Program-made: the position numbers and the translations under genes
Assembly (NCBI GenBank): GCA_049610565.1
Contig: JBMYZR010000002.1
Location: 1 to 64,000, forward strand
Length of the DNA stretch: 64,000 bases
Direction: 5' to 3'
Source of the DNA: UBA8752 sp049610565
GTDB taxonomy: Bacteria; Bacteroidota; Bacteroidia; Flavobacteriales_D; Sanyastnellaceae
Notes under the pieces: generated by a model
Seen by the model: the letters and a program-made list of their open reading frames with translations, nothing else
Told to the model about the DNA's origin: nothing
Database searches by the model: none
Part shown: piece by piece, positions 9,751 to 18,698 of the stretch
Layout: each line of letters begins with the position of its first letter
Numbering within the stretch: the stretch's first letter is position 1

Positions 9751-9772
9751 CCGTTGTCTTGGTTTGCCTTTT

Positions 9773-10537
9773 TCAGCTCTTCTTGGCCGACGCCTTGCGA
9801 GCGGGAGCCACCTTCTTCGCAGCAGGCTTGGCCGACGCCTTGCGAGCCGGAGCCGCCTTCTTCGCAGCAGGCTTGGCCGCCGCCTTGCGGGCCGGAGCCG
9901 CCTTCTTTGCAGCAGGCTCGGCCGCTGGCGCTGCCGCCGGGCGACGCGGCCTGCGCCCACGGTCGTCCATCGGCGTGGAAGCGACGGATTCAAAAAGCTT
10001 GTCGTACGGAGCCTTGAGCTTGCCCTCGGACGCCACCCAAGAGGTCAGGACGAGGAACTTTTCCTTTTTGCCGGGCAGTCCCACGGTGTCAATTTTCTTC
10101 AGCGTGTTCCGCAGACGGAAGGCCGCATTCAAGACGCTCGCCTTGGCATTCTTCTCGCGATCTGCCGGAATGTTGTTCAACACCATCGCATCCCGCACCA
10201 GCTCGGAGTAGCTCAGCGGGCGGTCGCATTGACGAAGACGGCGCAGGATGAAATTGCCCCACACACTCTTGGGACCGCGCTTCTTTGGACGACCCGACTT
10301 TTTCGCCTTGGTATCGACGGCGGCTTTCCGGGGACGCCCGGGGCCACGCTTGGCAGGAGCCGCAGCGGGAGCTACAGGAGCGGCCTCGGCCACCGCCATC
10401 GAGCTGCCACCCAACCGGGCAATCACCTCATCGACGTGGCGCAGCTTGGCCGCCAATTGAATTCGCTCCTGTTCATAGAAGCTCTTGATTTGTTGGAGCT
10501 CAGAGGCTCCGAGAGTCACAGTGCCTTTTTTGGCCAT
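9773..10537 (-). CDS. histone-H1-like AT-hook DNA-binding protein
   Basis: Predicted 254-residue basic protein. Residues 1-45 form a Glu/Arg/Leu helix. Two AT-hook-like motifs (PGRPRK and SGRPKKRGPK) lie around residues 80-105. A central globular segment of about 80 residues follows (WGNFILRRLRQCDRPLSYSELV..., winged-helix-like), and the protein ends in Lys/Ala/Pro repeats (AAKKAAPARKA) resembling eukaryotic H1 tails and Bacteroidota or Chlamydia H1 homologues. AT-hooks bind the minor groove of AT-rich DNA. A nucleoid-associated or global regulatory role is inferred. The ATG at 10537 is clear. The upstream region is markedly AT-rich and carries nested inverted repeats that could be an autoregulatory site. 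It is monocistronic and ends at the shared terminator. Confidence 0.7.
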   Translation of the reverse strand: MAKKGTVTLGASELQQIKSFYEQERIQLAAKLRHVDEVIARLGGSSMAVAEAAPVAPAAAPAKRGPGRPRKAAVDTKAKKSGRPKKRGPKSVWGNFILRRLRQCDRPLSYSELVRDAMVLNNIPADREKNAKASVLNAAFRLRNTLKKIDTVGLPGKKEKFLVLTSWVASEGKLKAPYDKLFESVASTPMDDRGRRPRRPAAAPAAEPAAKKAAPARKAAAKPAAKKAAPARKASAKPAAKKVAPARKASAKKS

Positions 10538-10546
10538 GTTGTTTGA

Positions 10547-10608
10547 ATTGAATGAAATACGCGTTCGTATTCGTCAGGTGATGCGAAATAACAACATTTT
10601 CATTCAAT
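10547..10608. promoter_or_regulatory. nested inverted repeats upstream of AT-hook gene
   Basis: The outer arms ATTGAATGAAAT (10547-10558) and ATTTTCATTCAAT (10596-10608) are inverted repeats with one extra T in the right arm. Between them AATACG-N4-CGTATT (10556-10571) forms a second dyad. The block begins 9 bases before the start codon at 10537 and is AT-rich in a GC-rich genome. Operator function is inferred. Confidence 0.4.
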
Positions 10609-10639
10609 CAATACAACCCATCAAAACGCCCACACAAAC

Positions 10640-10667
10640 AAATCCCCGGGGACAAAGCCCCGGGGAC
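10640..10667 (-). terminator. terminator hairpin of rnpB
   Basis: Two CCCCGGGG blocks (10644-10651 and 10658-10665) separated by 6 bases form an 8-bp GC stem directly after the RNase P RNA 3' end on the minus strand, followed by a T/G-rich tract. Each arm is itself a palindrome. Confidence 0.7.
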
Positions 10668-11003
10668 GTCAAGGCTGTAAGCCGGATTCTGTTGTCCCGA
10701 AGGACTTCCACCATTGATCTGCGCAACCTACCCTCCAGCATCGGACGGGTCGCCCTCAAGCACTGGTTTACATGGTCTTGCAGCCCGAAAGGTTTTCCTG
10801 AGCCGTGTGGTCACCCAACACGCTGGTGGGCTCTTACCCCACCTTCTCACCCTTGCCTGTGCCCGAAGGCCATCGGCGGTCTGAATCTCTGAAGCACTGT
10901 CTGTCACCCTTGCGGGCGCCTCCCCTTTCGGAGAGTTCGGTACCCTACGCTGTCCGGACTTTCCTCACCGACCCGAGGGCCGGCGCGGTGGAACACCTTG
11001 AAC
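10668..11003 (-). ncRNA. rnpB: RNase P RNA (class A)
   Basis: Catalytic RNA that trims the 5' ends of tRNA precursors. On the minus strand it reads the universal 5' P4 core GAGGAAAGTCCGGAC, then internal CR motifs, ACCGCCGATGGCC-type P8-P10 sequence, a GGTAAGAGCCCACC stem, and near the 3' end the conserved ACAGAATCCGGCTTAC. TCAAGG at 11001-10996 pairs with CCTTGA at 10674-10669 as the P1 stem, which sets the ends to within a few bases. The length of about 336 nt is normal. The likely -7 element TATCTTCG overlaps the intergenic edge just 3' of the M28 gene. No protein reading of this stretch is credible. Confidence 0.95.
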
Positions 11004-11005
11004 TG

Positions 11006-11013
11006 CGAAGATA
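11006..11013 (-). promoter_or_regulatory. -7 element (TATCTTCG) for rnpB
   Basis: One mismatch to TAnnTTTG, ending about 4 bases before the P1 stem of rnpB and directly after the stop codon of the M28 peptidase gene (11015-11017). Any -33 element must lie inside that coding region. Confidence 0.45.
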
Positions 11014-11014
11014 C

Positions 11015-12334
11015 TCAGTCCCAAGTGACGTCGAGGACAAGGCTGTTGCCTCCCCGCAGAACCTCAACCGGAGTGACCTGCCCTTCCTCGAACATGGCGA
11101 GGCCTTCCATATAGCCCATCATGTCATTGACTTCGTGGTCGCCCATTCGCACCACGACATCTCCCTTCTTCATACCGGCGTTGGCTGCGGGACGGTCTTC
11201 ACTCACTCCATCAATCCGCATCCCCGTACCCGAGAACAGATAGTCCGGCACCACACCCAAGGTCACCTTGAACCGGGGCGTATCGTCGTTGGAGCCGTCC
11301 TTCGTTTTGGTAAACGGAATCGAATCCTGAGCGCCCAACGTCCGCACGATGCACGCCGCAAAGTCTGCGATCCGCACCATGCCCTCATAGTTGAGTTTGT
11401 CAGCGGTATCCGTGGGCTTGTGGTAGTCCTCGTGTTGCCCCGTGAAGAAATGCAGGACCGGAATGTCCTCGAGATAGAACGACGTGTGGTCCGACGGGCC
11501 CACACCGCTCTCACTCAACACCAGCTCAAACCCGGCGCCCTCTTCCTCATTGCAGGTCTCGAGGATGTCATTCCAGACGGGCGAGGTTCCATTGCCATAC
11601 ACGGCGAGCGTGTCGCCACGAAGCCGCCCCACCATGTCGAAGTTGATCATCCAATCGATGTTCTCCAGCCCAACCGTGGCTTCGTTGGTGTAATGGTTGG
11701 ACCCCCAGAGTCCCTTTTCCTCGCCACTGAAACTGGCCATCAAAAGAGGCGCATCCGTCATCGGCACCACCGCGTGGCGGGAAGCCAGCTCCAGGACCAT
11801 GGCCACGCCACTCGCGTTGTCATCTGCCCCTGGGTGCATGGCGGAATCCCCTTCGGCGGACCCGCGCCACAAGCTGTTCTCATCGCCCCATCCGAGGTGG
11901 TCGTGGTGGCACCCGATGACCCCCCAGCCCGCAGCCGAGTCGGCCGGAGAGGCCGTGGCACCAAGCACATTCTTTCCGATCACCTCGCTCACCATGGCCA
12001 TGCCCATGGTCTTGAGCGTGTCTCCGTGGACCTGCATCGGCGGGTGGGGCTTGTAGCGGAACGTCTGGAAGAAGCCGCTGTCGCCGGCCGCCACGAGGTC
12101 CAGGGCCGCCATGCGGCCCGCCACCCACTCTCCAGCAGCATACGCGCCCGGCTGGCCGGTCTCCCGACCCTCGAATTCATCGGCGGTCAAGGCTTCCACA
12201 TCGGAGCGCATTGCGGCCACACTGGCCAAATCGCCTTGATCAAGAACGACAACTGATGCTCGTTGCTCCGAGGACTGGCAGGCAGCCAGACTGAGAAGAA
12301 GCGTGAAACCGGAGAGGTTGCGGAGTGTGCGCAT
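11015..12334 (-). CDS. M28-family zinc aminopeptidase lipoprotein with PDZ domain
   Basis: Predicted 439-residue exported metallopeptidase. The ATG at 12334 starts a lipoprotein signal (LLLSLAAC, lipidated Cys at about residue 19); the frame stays open far upstream, but that stretch is antisense to the neighbouring gene. M28 co-catalytic zinc motifs are visible: CHHDH (about residue 138), HPGADDNASG (about 168), SGEEKGLWGS (about 203) and a late SDHTSFY His (about 280). The last 80 residues look like a PDZ domain (GMRIDGVSEDRPA...GDVVV). M28 enzymes release N-terminal amino acids from peptides, so it probably acts on peptides at the outer membrane or in the periplasm. It diverges from the PD40 lipoprotein across a 57-base gap. 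rnpB follows on the same strand. Confidence 0.88.
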   Translation of the reverse strand: MRTLRNLSGFTLLLSLAACQSSEQRASVVVLDQGDLASVAAMRSDVEALTADEFEGRETGQPGAYAAGEWVAGRMAALDLVAAGDSGFFQTFRYKPHPPMQVHGDTLKTMGMAMVSEVIGKNVLGATASPADSAAGWGVIGCHHDHLGWGDENSLWRGSAEGDSAMHPGADDNASGVAMVLELASRHAVVPMTDAPLLMASFSGEEKGLWGSNHYTNEATVGLENIDWMINFDMVGRLRGDTLAVYGNGTSPVWNDILETCNEEEGAGFELVLSESGVGPSDHTSFYLEDIPVLHFFTGQHEDYHKPTDTADKLNYEGMVRIADFAACIVRTLGAQDSIPFTKTKDGSNDDTPRFKVTLGVVPDYLFSGTGMRIDGVSEDRPAANAGMKKGDVVVRMGDHEVNDMMGYMEGLAMFEEGQVTPVEVLRGGNSLVLDVTWD

Positions 12335-12391
12335 GGACTTGGAATCGAAGATGGGAGGGCGAAGTTCTACATTCGCGTCGCTTTTTCCGCC

Positions 12392-13513
12392 ATGAAGGTT
12401 CTCCACTCCCTGCCAGCCATTGCTGGCGCCCTCCTCCTCTTCTCCTGCCAGACTCCGCAGTCCGGGCCCAACGCAGATGCTCCGGAACCTGCCGTGTCCG
12501 ACCTCCCCGACAGCCTCGACCGTGGCTACGACGAGGAAGTGCACCTGAAGAACGTCCGGCAGCTGACGTATGGCGGAGACAACGCCGAGGCCTACTGGTC
12601 CTTTGACGGAAAACACCTCGTCTTCCAGGCCTCCAATCCGAGCTGGGGAGTCGATTGCGACCAGATTTATGTGATGGACATCCAGGACGGCACGCCGGCC
12701 GAGACGCCTCCGGCACCGGTGAGCACGGGATTGGGCCGCACCACATGCGCCTACTTCATGCCCGGAGACAGCACCGTCGTGTACGCCTCCACTCACGCCG
12801 CCGACACGGCCTGCCCGGAAGTGCCGCGCCGAGGGCCCAAGGGTGAATACGTCTGGCCCATTTACCCCACCTACGACATCTACACCACGAGCGTAGGCGG
12901 CGGGAAGCCCACCCTGTTCATCGGTGGTGAAGGCTATGACGCGGAAGCGACCGTCAGCCCGCAAGGCGACAAGGTGGTGTTCACCAGCACCCGCAGCGGC
13001 GACCTCGAACTCTACACCTGCGACATCGACGGCAGCAACATCCAGCAGGTCACCAGCGAACTCGGCTACGACGGCGGCGCCTTCTTCAGCCCCGACGGCC
13101 AATACCTCGTGTGGCGCGCCAGCCGGCCGGCCGAAGGTGAGGAAGCCGATGCCTACCTGAAGCTCCTCTCCGAAGGACTCGTCCAGCCCACGGCCATGGA
13201 GCTCTTCATCGCCAAGGTGGACGGCAGCGAGCAACGCCAGATCACGAACCTCGGTGGTGCCAACTGGGCCCCGTACTTCCACCCTGACGGAGAGCACATC
13301 CTGTTCAGCTCCAACCATGTCACAGGCGCCTTCCCGTTCAACATCTTCATGACGGACATCCACGGCGCCGAGCCCGTGCAGATCACCTTCGACAACGCGT
13401 TTGACAGCTTCCCGATGTTCTCGCCCGACGGCAAGCGCATCGCCTTCAGCTCCAACCGCAACAACGGCCGGACGCGTTCGACCAACGTCTTTGTCGCCGA
13501 CTGGGTCGAGTAA
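12392..13513 (+). CDS. PD40/TolB-like beta-propeller lipoprotein
   Basis: Predicted 373-residue lipoprotein: the signal ends in ALLLFSC with Cys at about residue 19. The rest consists of repeated PD40 blades with the typical FSPDG/FSSNR signatures (for example VFTSTRSGDLELYTCDIDG, FFSPDGQYLVWRASR, HILFSSNHVTGAF and a final IAFSSNRNNG), as in TolB C-terminal propellers. Such propellers bind proteins or peptides; the partner is unknown. The ATG at 12392 is the only sensible signal-peptide start. A TACATTCG near-match to the -7 element lies at 12368-12375. rluE follows after 2 bases, so the two are almost certainly co-transcribed. Confidence 0.85.
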   Translation: MKVLHSLPAIAGALLLFSCQTPQSGPNADAPEPAVSDLPDSLDRGYDEEVHLKNVRQLTYGGDNAEAYWSFDGKHLVFQASNPSWGVDCDQIYVMDIQDGTPAETPPAPVSTGLGRTTCAYFMPGDSTVVYASTHAADTACPEVPRRGPKGEYVWPIYPTYDIYTTSVGGGKPTLFIGGEGYDAEATVSPQGDKVVFTSTRSGDLELYTCDIDGSNIQQVTSELGYDGGAFFSPDGQYLVWRASRPAEGEEADAYLKLLSEGLVQPTAMELFIAKVDGSEQRQITNLGGANWAPYFHPDGEHILFSSNHVTGAFPFNIFMTDIHGAEPVQITFDNAFDSFPMFSPDGKRIAFSSNRNNGRTRSTNVFVADWVE

Positions 13514-13515
13514 GG

Positions 13516-14088
13516 ATGGCCACCTATGCCGTCATCAAGCCGTACGGCATGCTCAGCCAGTTCACCCCTGAAGCTGGTCACCCTAGCCTGTCCGAGCTGG
13601 ACGATTTCCCCAAAGACGTCTACCCCATCGGCCGTCTCGACCGGGACTCCGAAGGCCTGCTCCTGCTGACGGACGACAACGACCTGAAGCGCCGCATCCT
13701 CGAAGGCCACGGCGGCCGCAAAATCTGGAAGACCTACCACGTCCAGGTCGAAGGCGCCCCCACCACGGAAGACCTCCGTGCGCTCGAGCGCCCCATGCAG
13801 CTGAAAGCCAAGGGCAAGGTCTTCACCACCCGCCCCGCCAAGGCCCGGCTCCTGCCGGATCACACTCCGCCTTGGGAACGCACGCCCCCCATCCGGTACC
13901 GCGCCAACATCCCGACCACGTGGATCGAGCTGCAGATCGACGAGGGCAAGAACCGCCAGGTCCGCCGCATGACCGCCGCCATCGGCTTTCCCACCCTGCG
14001 CCTCATCCGCCACGCCATCGGCCACTTCACCTGCAACGGTCCCAAGACATTGTCACAAGATGACATCCTCGCTCTAGAAGCAGGCTGA
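13516..14088 (+). CDS. rluE: 23S rRNA pseudouridine synthase, RluE/RsuA family
   Basis: 190-residue stand-alone catalytic domain of the RsuA/RluE family. It contains the active-site block GRLDRDSEGLLLLT (catalytic Asp about residue 42) and the family's late EGKNRQVRRM motif (about 134-143). It converts a uridine in 23S rRNA to pseudouridine; E. coli RluE modifies U2457. No N-terminal S4 domain is present, as in RluE. The first residues (MATYAVIKPYGMLSQFT) match the RluE start. It begins 2 bases after the PD40 lipoprotein stop and is convergent with the FISUMP gene only 10 bases away. Family assignment is firm; the exact target position is inferred. Confidence 0.88.
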   Translation: MATYAVIKPYGMLSQFTPEAGHPSLSELDDFPKDVYPIGRLDRDSEGLLLLTDDNDLKRRILEGHGGRKIWKTYHVQVEGAPTTEDLRALERPMQLKAKGKVFTTRPAKARLLPDHTPPWERTPPIRYRANIPTTWIELQIDEGKNRQVRRMTAAIGFPTLRLIRHAIGHFTCNGPKTLSQDDILALEAG

Positions 14089-14098
14089 GAATCGCCCA

Positions 14099-17000
14099 TC
14101 ACTGGCCACACAGGCCTTCAATCTCGAACACGAGGTCGAAGAAAATCGTGTTTGAGCCGCTGTAGCCATTCAGAATTACGAATTGCCACACCCCTTCACC
14201 CGACAAGGGCAACTCGGGAACAAGCGTACTCGAATACACCCCAGTTGCAGTAGTGTTCCAGTCGCTTGGCAAGGTCTGAGTCTCATCCAACGGATATCCA
14301 ACGGAAGACATGTCGATGTTGTATCCGTCAACCCCGAATACGACCCCATCTGGACTGACCAGAGCAAACCCCATGTCACCGGGCCAGGTACCACCATTCG
14401 TAATCCAACTTGATGTGATGTTGATCTGACTAACCTGCCCGATGGCTGCAAATGTGTACTCCTCTGTTCCGCCCGCACCCAGAATCGGATTCAACACCAT
14501 GGTTAGAACAGCCTCCGAACAATCTTCTGTATTCACTACGCAGTCGCCGTCCACGAGGAACTCCGGCAGACAGTCCCCGTTGCAGTCATAACCATAGTCT
14601 GGGAACACACAGGATGCATTATTGATGATGGATCCAACAGACTCGTAGTTGCAGGCCGACTCCACATTACAGTAGGCACAGCTCAAGTATTCACAGGACC
14701 CATCTTCCTCATTGGCCTCAGGGTCATAATTGCAGGCCCCAAACTCCATGCACCCAAGGACAGAACGGATGCAACGCACTGATTTACCGTAAGTCGGAGA
14801 AGTTGACATCCGAACAACACCTGGATTGACATCATTCACTTCTCTGTAGAGACTGGATGATGAGGGACTCCACCAGTAGGCATTTCCACCCCCAACAAAT
14901 CCACCGTTGTTTCCAAAGCGTCTTCCTCCAGGGAGTCCAGAGAATCCTGAAAGATTGGAGCCATTCATAGAACTGTCGCGCAGAGCAGTACCGATTTCCT
15001 CATCCTCTCCACGGGGGGCGAGACCACTGGAGTTCACATCCAAAGGCGACATCCCCAAGAATGTCTCCATCTCTTGCCACTCTGCATCCGTGGAGACGTG
15101 CCAACCCACAGGACAGAGCTGACGTTGGTCTTGCACAGCGAACAAATTGTAGAGGAAACCAAACTGCTCCGCGTTTGTCTCGTCATTGTACAAAGCAACC
15201 CGTGCCCCTGTATAGATATTCGACCATTCTACAGGGTCGATGACTGCCGGAATCAAGTCACCGTTTCGATATTCTGAGGTTCGGAGATTCTCTTGGAACC
15301 AACACTGTGTTCCGATGGCGACAACCGGGTAATCATATCCCGCAAAGCTGACCGTGGTGGTGTCTGTGCATCCTTGCAAAGTCTGACAACTCCCGTCATT
15401 GACATTGGCCTGCGGGTTGTATTCCACATAACCGCTGACCGTGCACCCGGGAATGCTGGGAGTTGCACACCCACCATCGTCCACATTGGCGACCGGGTCA
15501 TATTCCAAGTAATTGATGTCGGTGCACCCAAATATCGCAGGGTTGCGAAGGCAGCGAATCGATTGTCCTCGCTGATTGCTAATGCTCGAAATGGTCGATG
15601 CCTCATCATTGTGCACCAATCGAATGGACCGGGCAAATGAGCTGTTGCCTGTAGAGGTCCAAAAGTAGCCGTCTGTATTCTGCCCAGTGAATCCGGCACT
15701 TCCATAACTCCGCTCCCCAGCGGGCAAAGCGGTGAATCCACTGCTGTTGGTCGCCCCGGTATTGGGTGAGGACCAATGGTTGGTTCCCGCCTCTTTGAGG
15801 GCTCCTCCGGCTACGGTTGAGCCCCCCACTGCGTTGATGAGCTCGTTCCACTCCCATTCGGAGGCCACACTCCAACCCGTTGGGCAAGCTCCGCGTGGGT
15901 CCACGGTTGTCGTCCAGTTATAGAGCAGTCCATAAACCGAAGCCAAAGCCGAATCACCGTTATACACGGAATACGCCCCTTGTCCTGTGTTGTTCCACTC
16001 GGCCTCATTCTGAATCTGCGGGATGGCATCTCCATTGGCGTACTGCGTAGAACGGAGGTTTTCCTGGAACCAGCATTGGTCCCCGATGGAGACCAACGCA
16101 TAGTCGTGGCCATAATAGCTGTAGCTGGACTGGTTCAGGCAAGGTTCGAGCAACGTGTCATAGAGGCCGTCACCATCCGTGTCTGCGGCGTAATCCTGGC
16201 AGTTGCCGTCGATGTCCGGCTGGTTGCCCGCGCAGTCGCAGTCGCCTTCGGGAATGTCGCTGCAGCCGCAATCATAAATGGGGCCTGGACCGTTGCACAC
16301 ACCGCACGAGTCGTACGTGCCATCGCAGTCGTCCACATCGTCACAAATGCCATCTCCGTCGCTGTCTTCCGAACCAATGCACGGGTCGACATTGTCGCAG
16401 ATGCCATCCTGATCGACATCCGGGGTCCCTTGGCAGTCACACGCATCCGGAGCGATGCCCGTGCATCCACAATCATAGATTGCACCAGGCCCATTGCAAA
16501 TGCCGCACGCATCATACTCCCCCACGCACTCGTCGTTGCCGTCATCGTCGCAAATGCCGTCTCCATCCGCGTCTTCGAGGCACGTACCCCCACAGACATT
16601 CAGTGCATCGAGCGTGTTTCCATCGCAATCACAGTCGCCAGGAGGCAATGGTTCGCAACCACATTCCTCCAGTGCGCCCGGACCTCCGCAAATGCCGCAC
16701 TCGTCCTCGTAGATGCACGCCCCGGGGTCGAGGACCGTCGCCTCGTCCTCGTAGTTGCAGGCGGTCGCATCGGTGCACCCCAGTCGTTGGGCACGCCACG
16801 AGGGAGTGGCCCCATCCAGCATCAATCCATCTCCCGGGTTCCCCGTGGGGACCAAAGACCACTGACTTCCATCCCAATACAGCATTTCACCAGGCTCAGT
16901 ACCCGGTAACATGGGGATGGTGACGGTGTCGGTCGAATTGGCACCCTCTGCCGCCGCTTCCAAGACGGCGATGTACTCGTTGAGGGTTTGACCATCGACC

Positions 17001-17176
17001 ATCACCTCTCCGGGCGTGAACGCGTTGCCAAACAGAGGCAGAAACTGAAGAAGGTCGGGGGCTCCGATGGCACTGTCCGCGTTGGCGTCCGGGTTGTACG
17101 GAAGCGTGATGGAGTTCTGGGCGAAGGCACTTTGCGGAAGCCACAGGGCGCAAAAGACGAGTGCAAAGAGTCTCAT
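14099..17176 (-). CDS. FISUMP-domain, Cys-rich surface protein
   Basis: Predicted 1,025-residue secreted modular protein. The ATG at 17176 opens a signal peptide ending SAFAQ. A dockerin-like DANADSAIGAPDLLQFL segment follows, then a Cys-rich region (about residues 140-345) with repeats like CGICNGPG and calcium-type DxDGDGICD motifs. Two FISUMP domains follow (about 355-560 and 610-810; both with the QCWFQENLR core and a CPxGWxV motif). Copies of a GCT...NY...DGSC module flank the FISUMP domains. The end resembles a P-domain-like beta fold (about 880-1025). No T9SS sorting domain is visible, so its export route beyond Sec is unknown. FISUMP domains are common in Bacteroidota and Fibrobacteres lipoproteins and surface proteins; no enzyme activity is known. 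The FISUMP half looks less GC-rich than neighbouring genes. Confidence 0.85.
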   Translation of the reverse strand: MRLFALVFCALWLPQSAFAQNSITLPYNPDANADSAIGAPDLLQFLPLFGNAFTPGEVMVDGQTLNEYIAVLEAAAEGANSTDTVTIPMLPGTEPGEMLYWDGSQWSLVPTGNPGDGLMLDGATPSWRAQRLGCTDATACNYEDEATVLDPGACIYEDECGICGGPGALEECGCEPLPPGDCDCDGNTLDALNVCGGTCLEDADGDGICDDDGNDECVGEYDACGICNGPGAIYDCGCTGIAPDACDCQGTPDVDQDGICDNVDPCIGSEDSDGDGICDDVDDCDGTYDSCGVCNGPGPIYDCGCSDIPEGDCDCAGNQPDIDGNCQDYAADTDGDGLYDTLLEPCLNQSSYSYYGHDYALVSIGDQCWFQENLRSTQYANGDAIPQIQNEAEWNNTGQGAYSVYNGDSALASVYGLLYNWTTTVDPRGACPTGWSVASEWEWNELINAVGGSTVAGGALKEAGTNHWSSPNTGATNSSGFTALPAGERSYGSAGFTGQNTDGYFWTSTGNSSFARSIRLVHNDEASTISSISNQRGQSIRCLRNPAIFGCTDINYLEYDPVANVDDGGCATPSIPGCTVSGYVEYNPQANVNDGSCQTLQGCTDTTTVSFAGYDYPVVAIGTQCWFQENLRTSEYRNGDLIPAVIDPVEWSNIYTGARVALYNDETNAEQFGFLYNLFAVQDQRQLCPVGWHVSTDAEWQEMETFLGMSPLDVNSSGLAPRGEDEEIGTALRDSSMNGSNLSGFSGLPGGRRFGNNGGFVGGGNAYWWSPSSSSLYREVNDVNPGVVRMSTSPTYGKSVRCIRSVLGCMEFGACNYDPEANEEDGSCEYLSCAYCNVESACNYESVGSIINNASCVFPDYGYDCNGDCLPEFLVDGDCVVNTEDCSEAVLTMVLNPILGAGGTEEYTFAAIGQVSQINITSSWITNGGTWPGDMGFALVSPDGVVFGVDGYNIDMSSVGYPLDETQTLPSDWNTTATGVYSSTLVPELPLSGEGVWQFVILNGYSGSNTIFFDLVFEIEGLCGQ

Positions 17177-17294
17177 GACAAGCGATTTTGGATCACTTGA
17201 AAATACCCCGAGCCTTCTCCACGTCAAAGACAATCATGCTCCGATCAAGGGAGCAACTTGTGAACGGCCAGCTCCTCCGCCCTACTTTGAGGGC

Positions 17295-18698
17295 ATGAAG
17301 AGACGGAAGTTCCTGCAGGGTGGATTGCTTGGATTGGGTGGCCTGATGGCCGGACGGACAGCGCGGGCAGCAGGCCCTATGGGCGCCATAGAATTTGCGG
17401 AACGTGTGCAGGCGGCCAAGCTCCAAGGCTCGGTGTTTGACCTCGCGACGGAGGCCCTGCCCACCGTGCGGATTGCCCTGTTCGGACTGGGCAACCGGGG
17501 CAGCAGCCTCATCGACATGCTTGAATGGCTCATCGGCCAGGGCCACGCCGAGATCACCGCCATCAGCGACATCAACCCCGACAAGATCCAGCGGACGCTC
17601 GACCGCATTGCCCAGTTCCAGCCCAACGCTCCCCGCGTCTTCACTGGGGACGACAATGCGTGGAAGGAAGCCTGCTCGACCGATGTGGCGGACATGGTCC
17701 TGATCTGCACCCCTTGGGAATGGCACACGCCGATGGCCGCACACGCCATGCGACAGGGGTTGCACGCCGCCAGCGAGGTGCCCATTGCCACCACCTACCA
17801 GGAGGGCATCGACCTGATTCAGGTCGCCGAGGAGACGCAGCGGCACTGCATCATGCTTGAAAACTGCTGCTACAACGGCGAAGAGTTGTGGATCCTCAAC
17901 ATGATCCAGGAGGGCGTCTTCGGCACCCTGACCCACGCCGAGTGTGCCTACCTCCACGACCTGCGGGCTTTGATGCTCGACCCCACCTACTACGAGGACC
18001 GTTGGCGCCTCAAGCACCACCTATTTCGCAACGGCAACCTCTACACCACGCACGGATTGGGACCGGTCTGCATGTACTTCGACGTGCTGCGCGGGGACAC
18101 CCTTTCCCATCTCGTCAGCATGAGCTCCCGGGAAGCGGCATTGAGCGAAGCCCTGTCCGACTCTGAGGAGCAAGCGCTCAAGGACATGGCCGGACGGGTG
18201 AAATGTGGCGACGTCAATACGACCCTCATCCGGACCGTGGGTGGCAAGAGCATCATGCTGCAGTTCGACACCCACGTTGGACGCCCCTACAACCGGCTTG
18301 ACAAGGTCATCGGCTCCAAAGCGGTCCACTACGGCTATCCGTCCCGCCTCTACGTCGATCACGGGCCGGCTTGGGGCCACAATTGGCTCGACAATGCGGA
18401 GACCGCAGAAATGCGGGACCGGTATGCCCATCCGTTATGGACCCGGCTGCAGGCCTTGGCTGCCGAGCACAAGCAGGGCCATGGCGGCATGGACTTCATC
18501 ATGATGTACCGGCTCATCCGCTGCCTCAACCAAGGACTGCCCTTGGACCTCAACGTCTACGATGGCGTGCTGTGGAGCATGGTCGGCATCCTGGGAGAAG
18601 AAAGCGTGGCGCGCGGCTCCGTCCGTGTGGATGTGCCCGACCTCACAGGTGGACGCTGGCGCCAAGCCGTGCCCCACCCCGTCCACCGGGACGTCTGA
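17295..18698 (+). CDS. Gfo/Idh/MocA oxidoreductase, GH109-like
   Basis: 467 residues. It begins with a twin-arginine type signal (KRRKFLQGGLLGLGG), then a Rossmann NAD-binding motif (LFGLGNRGSS, about residue 58), the EVPIATT-type loop of the family and an alpha/beta C-terminal domain with MLENCCYNGEELWILNM. This arrangement is that of GH109 alpha-N-acetylgalactosaminidase-like proteins, which hydrolyse glycosidic bonds with tightly bound NAD, and of related secreted Gfo/Idh proteins of Bacteroidota. Tat export with a folded cofactor fits. Substrate is not determinable from sequence. The start is the ATG at 17295, with TACTTTG just before it. Its TGA abuts the convergent fadH-like stop with no base between. 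Confidence 0.82.
   Translation: MKRRKFLQGGLLGLGGLMAGRTARAAGPMGAIEFAERVQAAKLQGSVFDLATEALPTVRIALFGLGNRGSSLIDMLEWLIGQGHAEITAISDINPDKIQRTLDRIAQFQPNAPRVFTGDDNAWKEACSTDVADMVLICTPWEWHTPMAAHAMRQGLHAASEVPIATTYQEGIDLIQVAEETQRHCIMLENCCYNGEELWILNMIQEGVFGTLTHAECAYLHDLRALMLDPTYYEDRWRLKHHLFRNGNLYTTHGLGPVCMYFDVLRGDTLSHLVSMSSREAALSEALSDSEEQALKDMAGRVKCGDVNTTLIRTVGGKSIMLQFDTHVGRPYNRLDKVIGSKAVHYGYPSRLYVDHGPAWGHNWLDNAETAEMRDRYAHPLWTRLQALAAEHKQGHGGMDFIMMYRLIRCLNQGLPLDLNVYDGVLWSMVGILGEESVARGSVRVDVPDLTGGRWRQAVPHPVHRDV

Noticed and set aside
10805..12256. 483-codon plus-strand frame
   Set aside because: It runs through the RNase P RNA and antisense to the M28 gene; no plausible start or domain.
11015..13363. Longer minus-strand frame (782 codons) for the M28 gene
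   Set aside because: The extra 5' part is antisense to the PD40 lipoprotein gene, and the lipoprotein signal starts at 12334.
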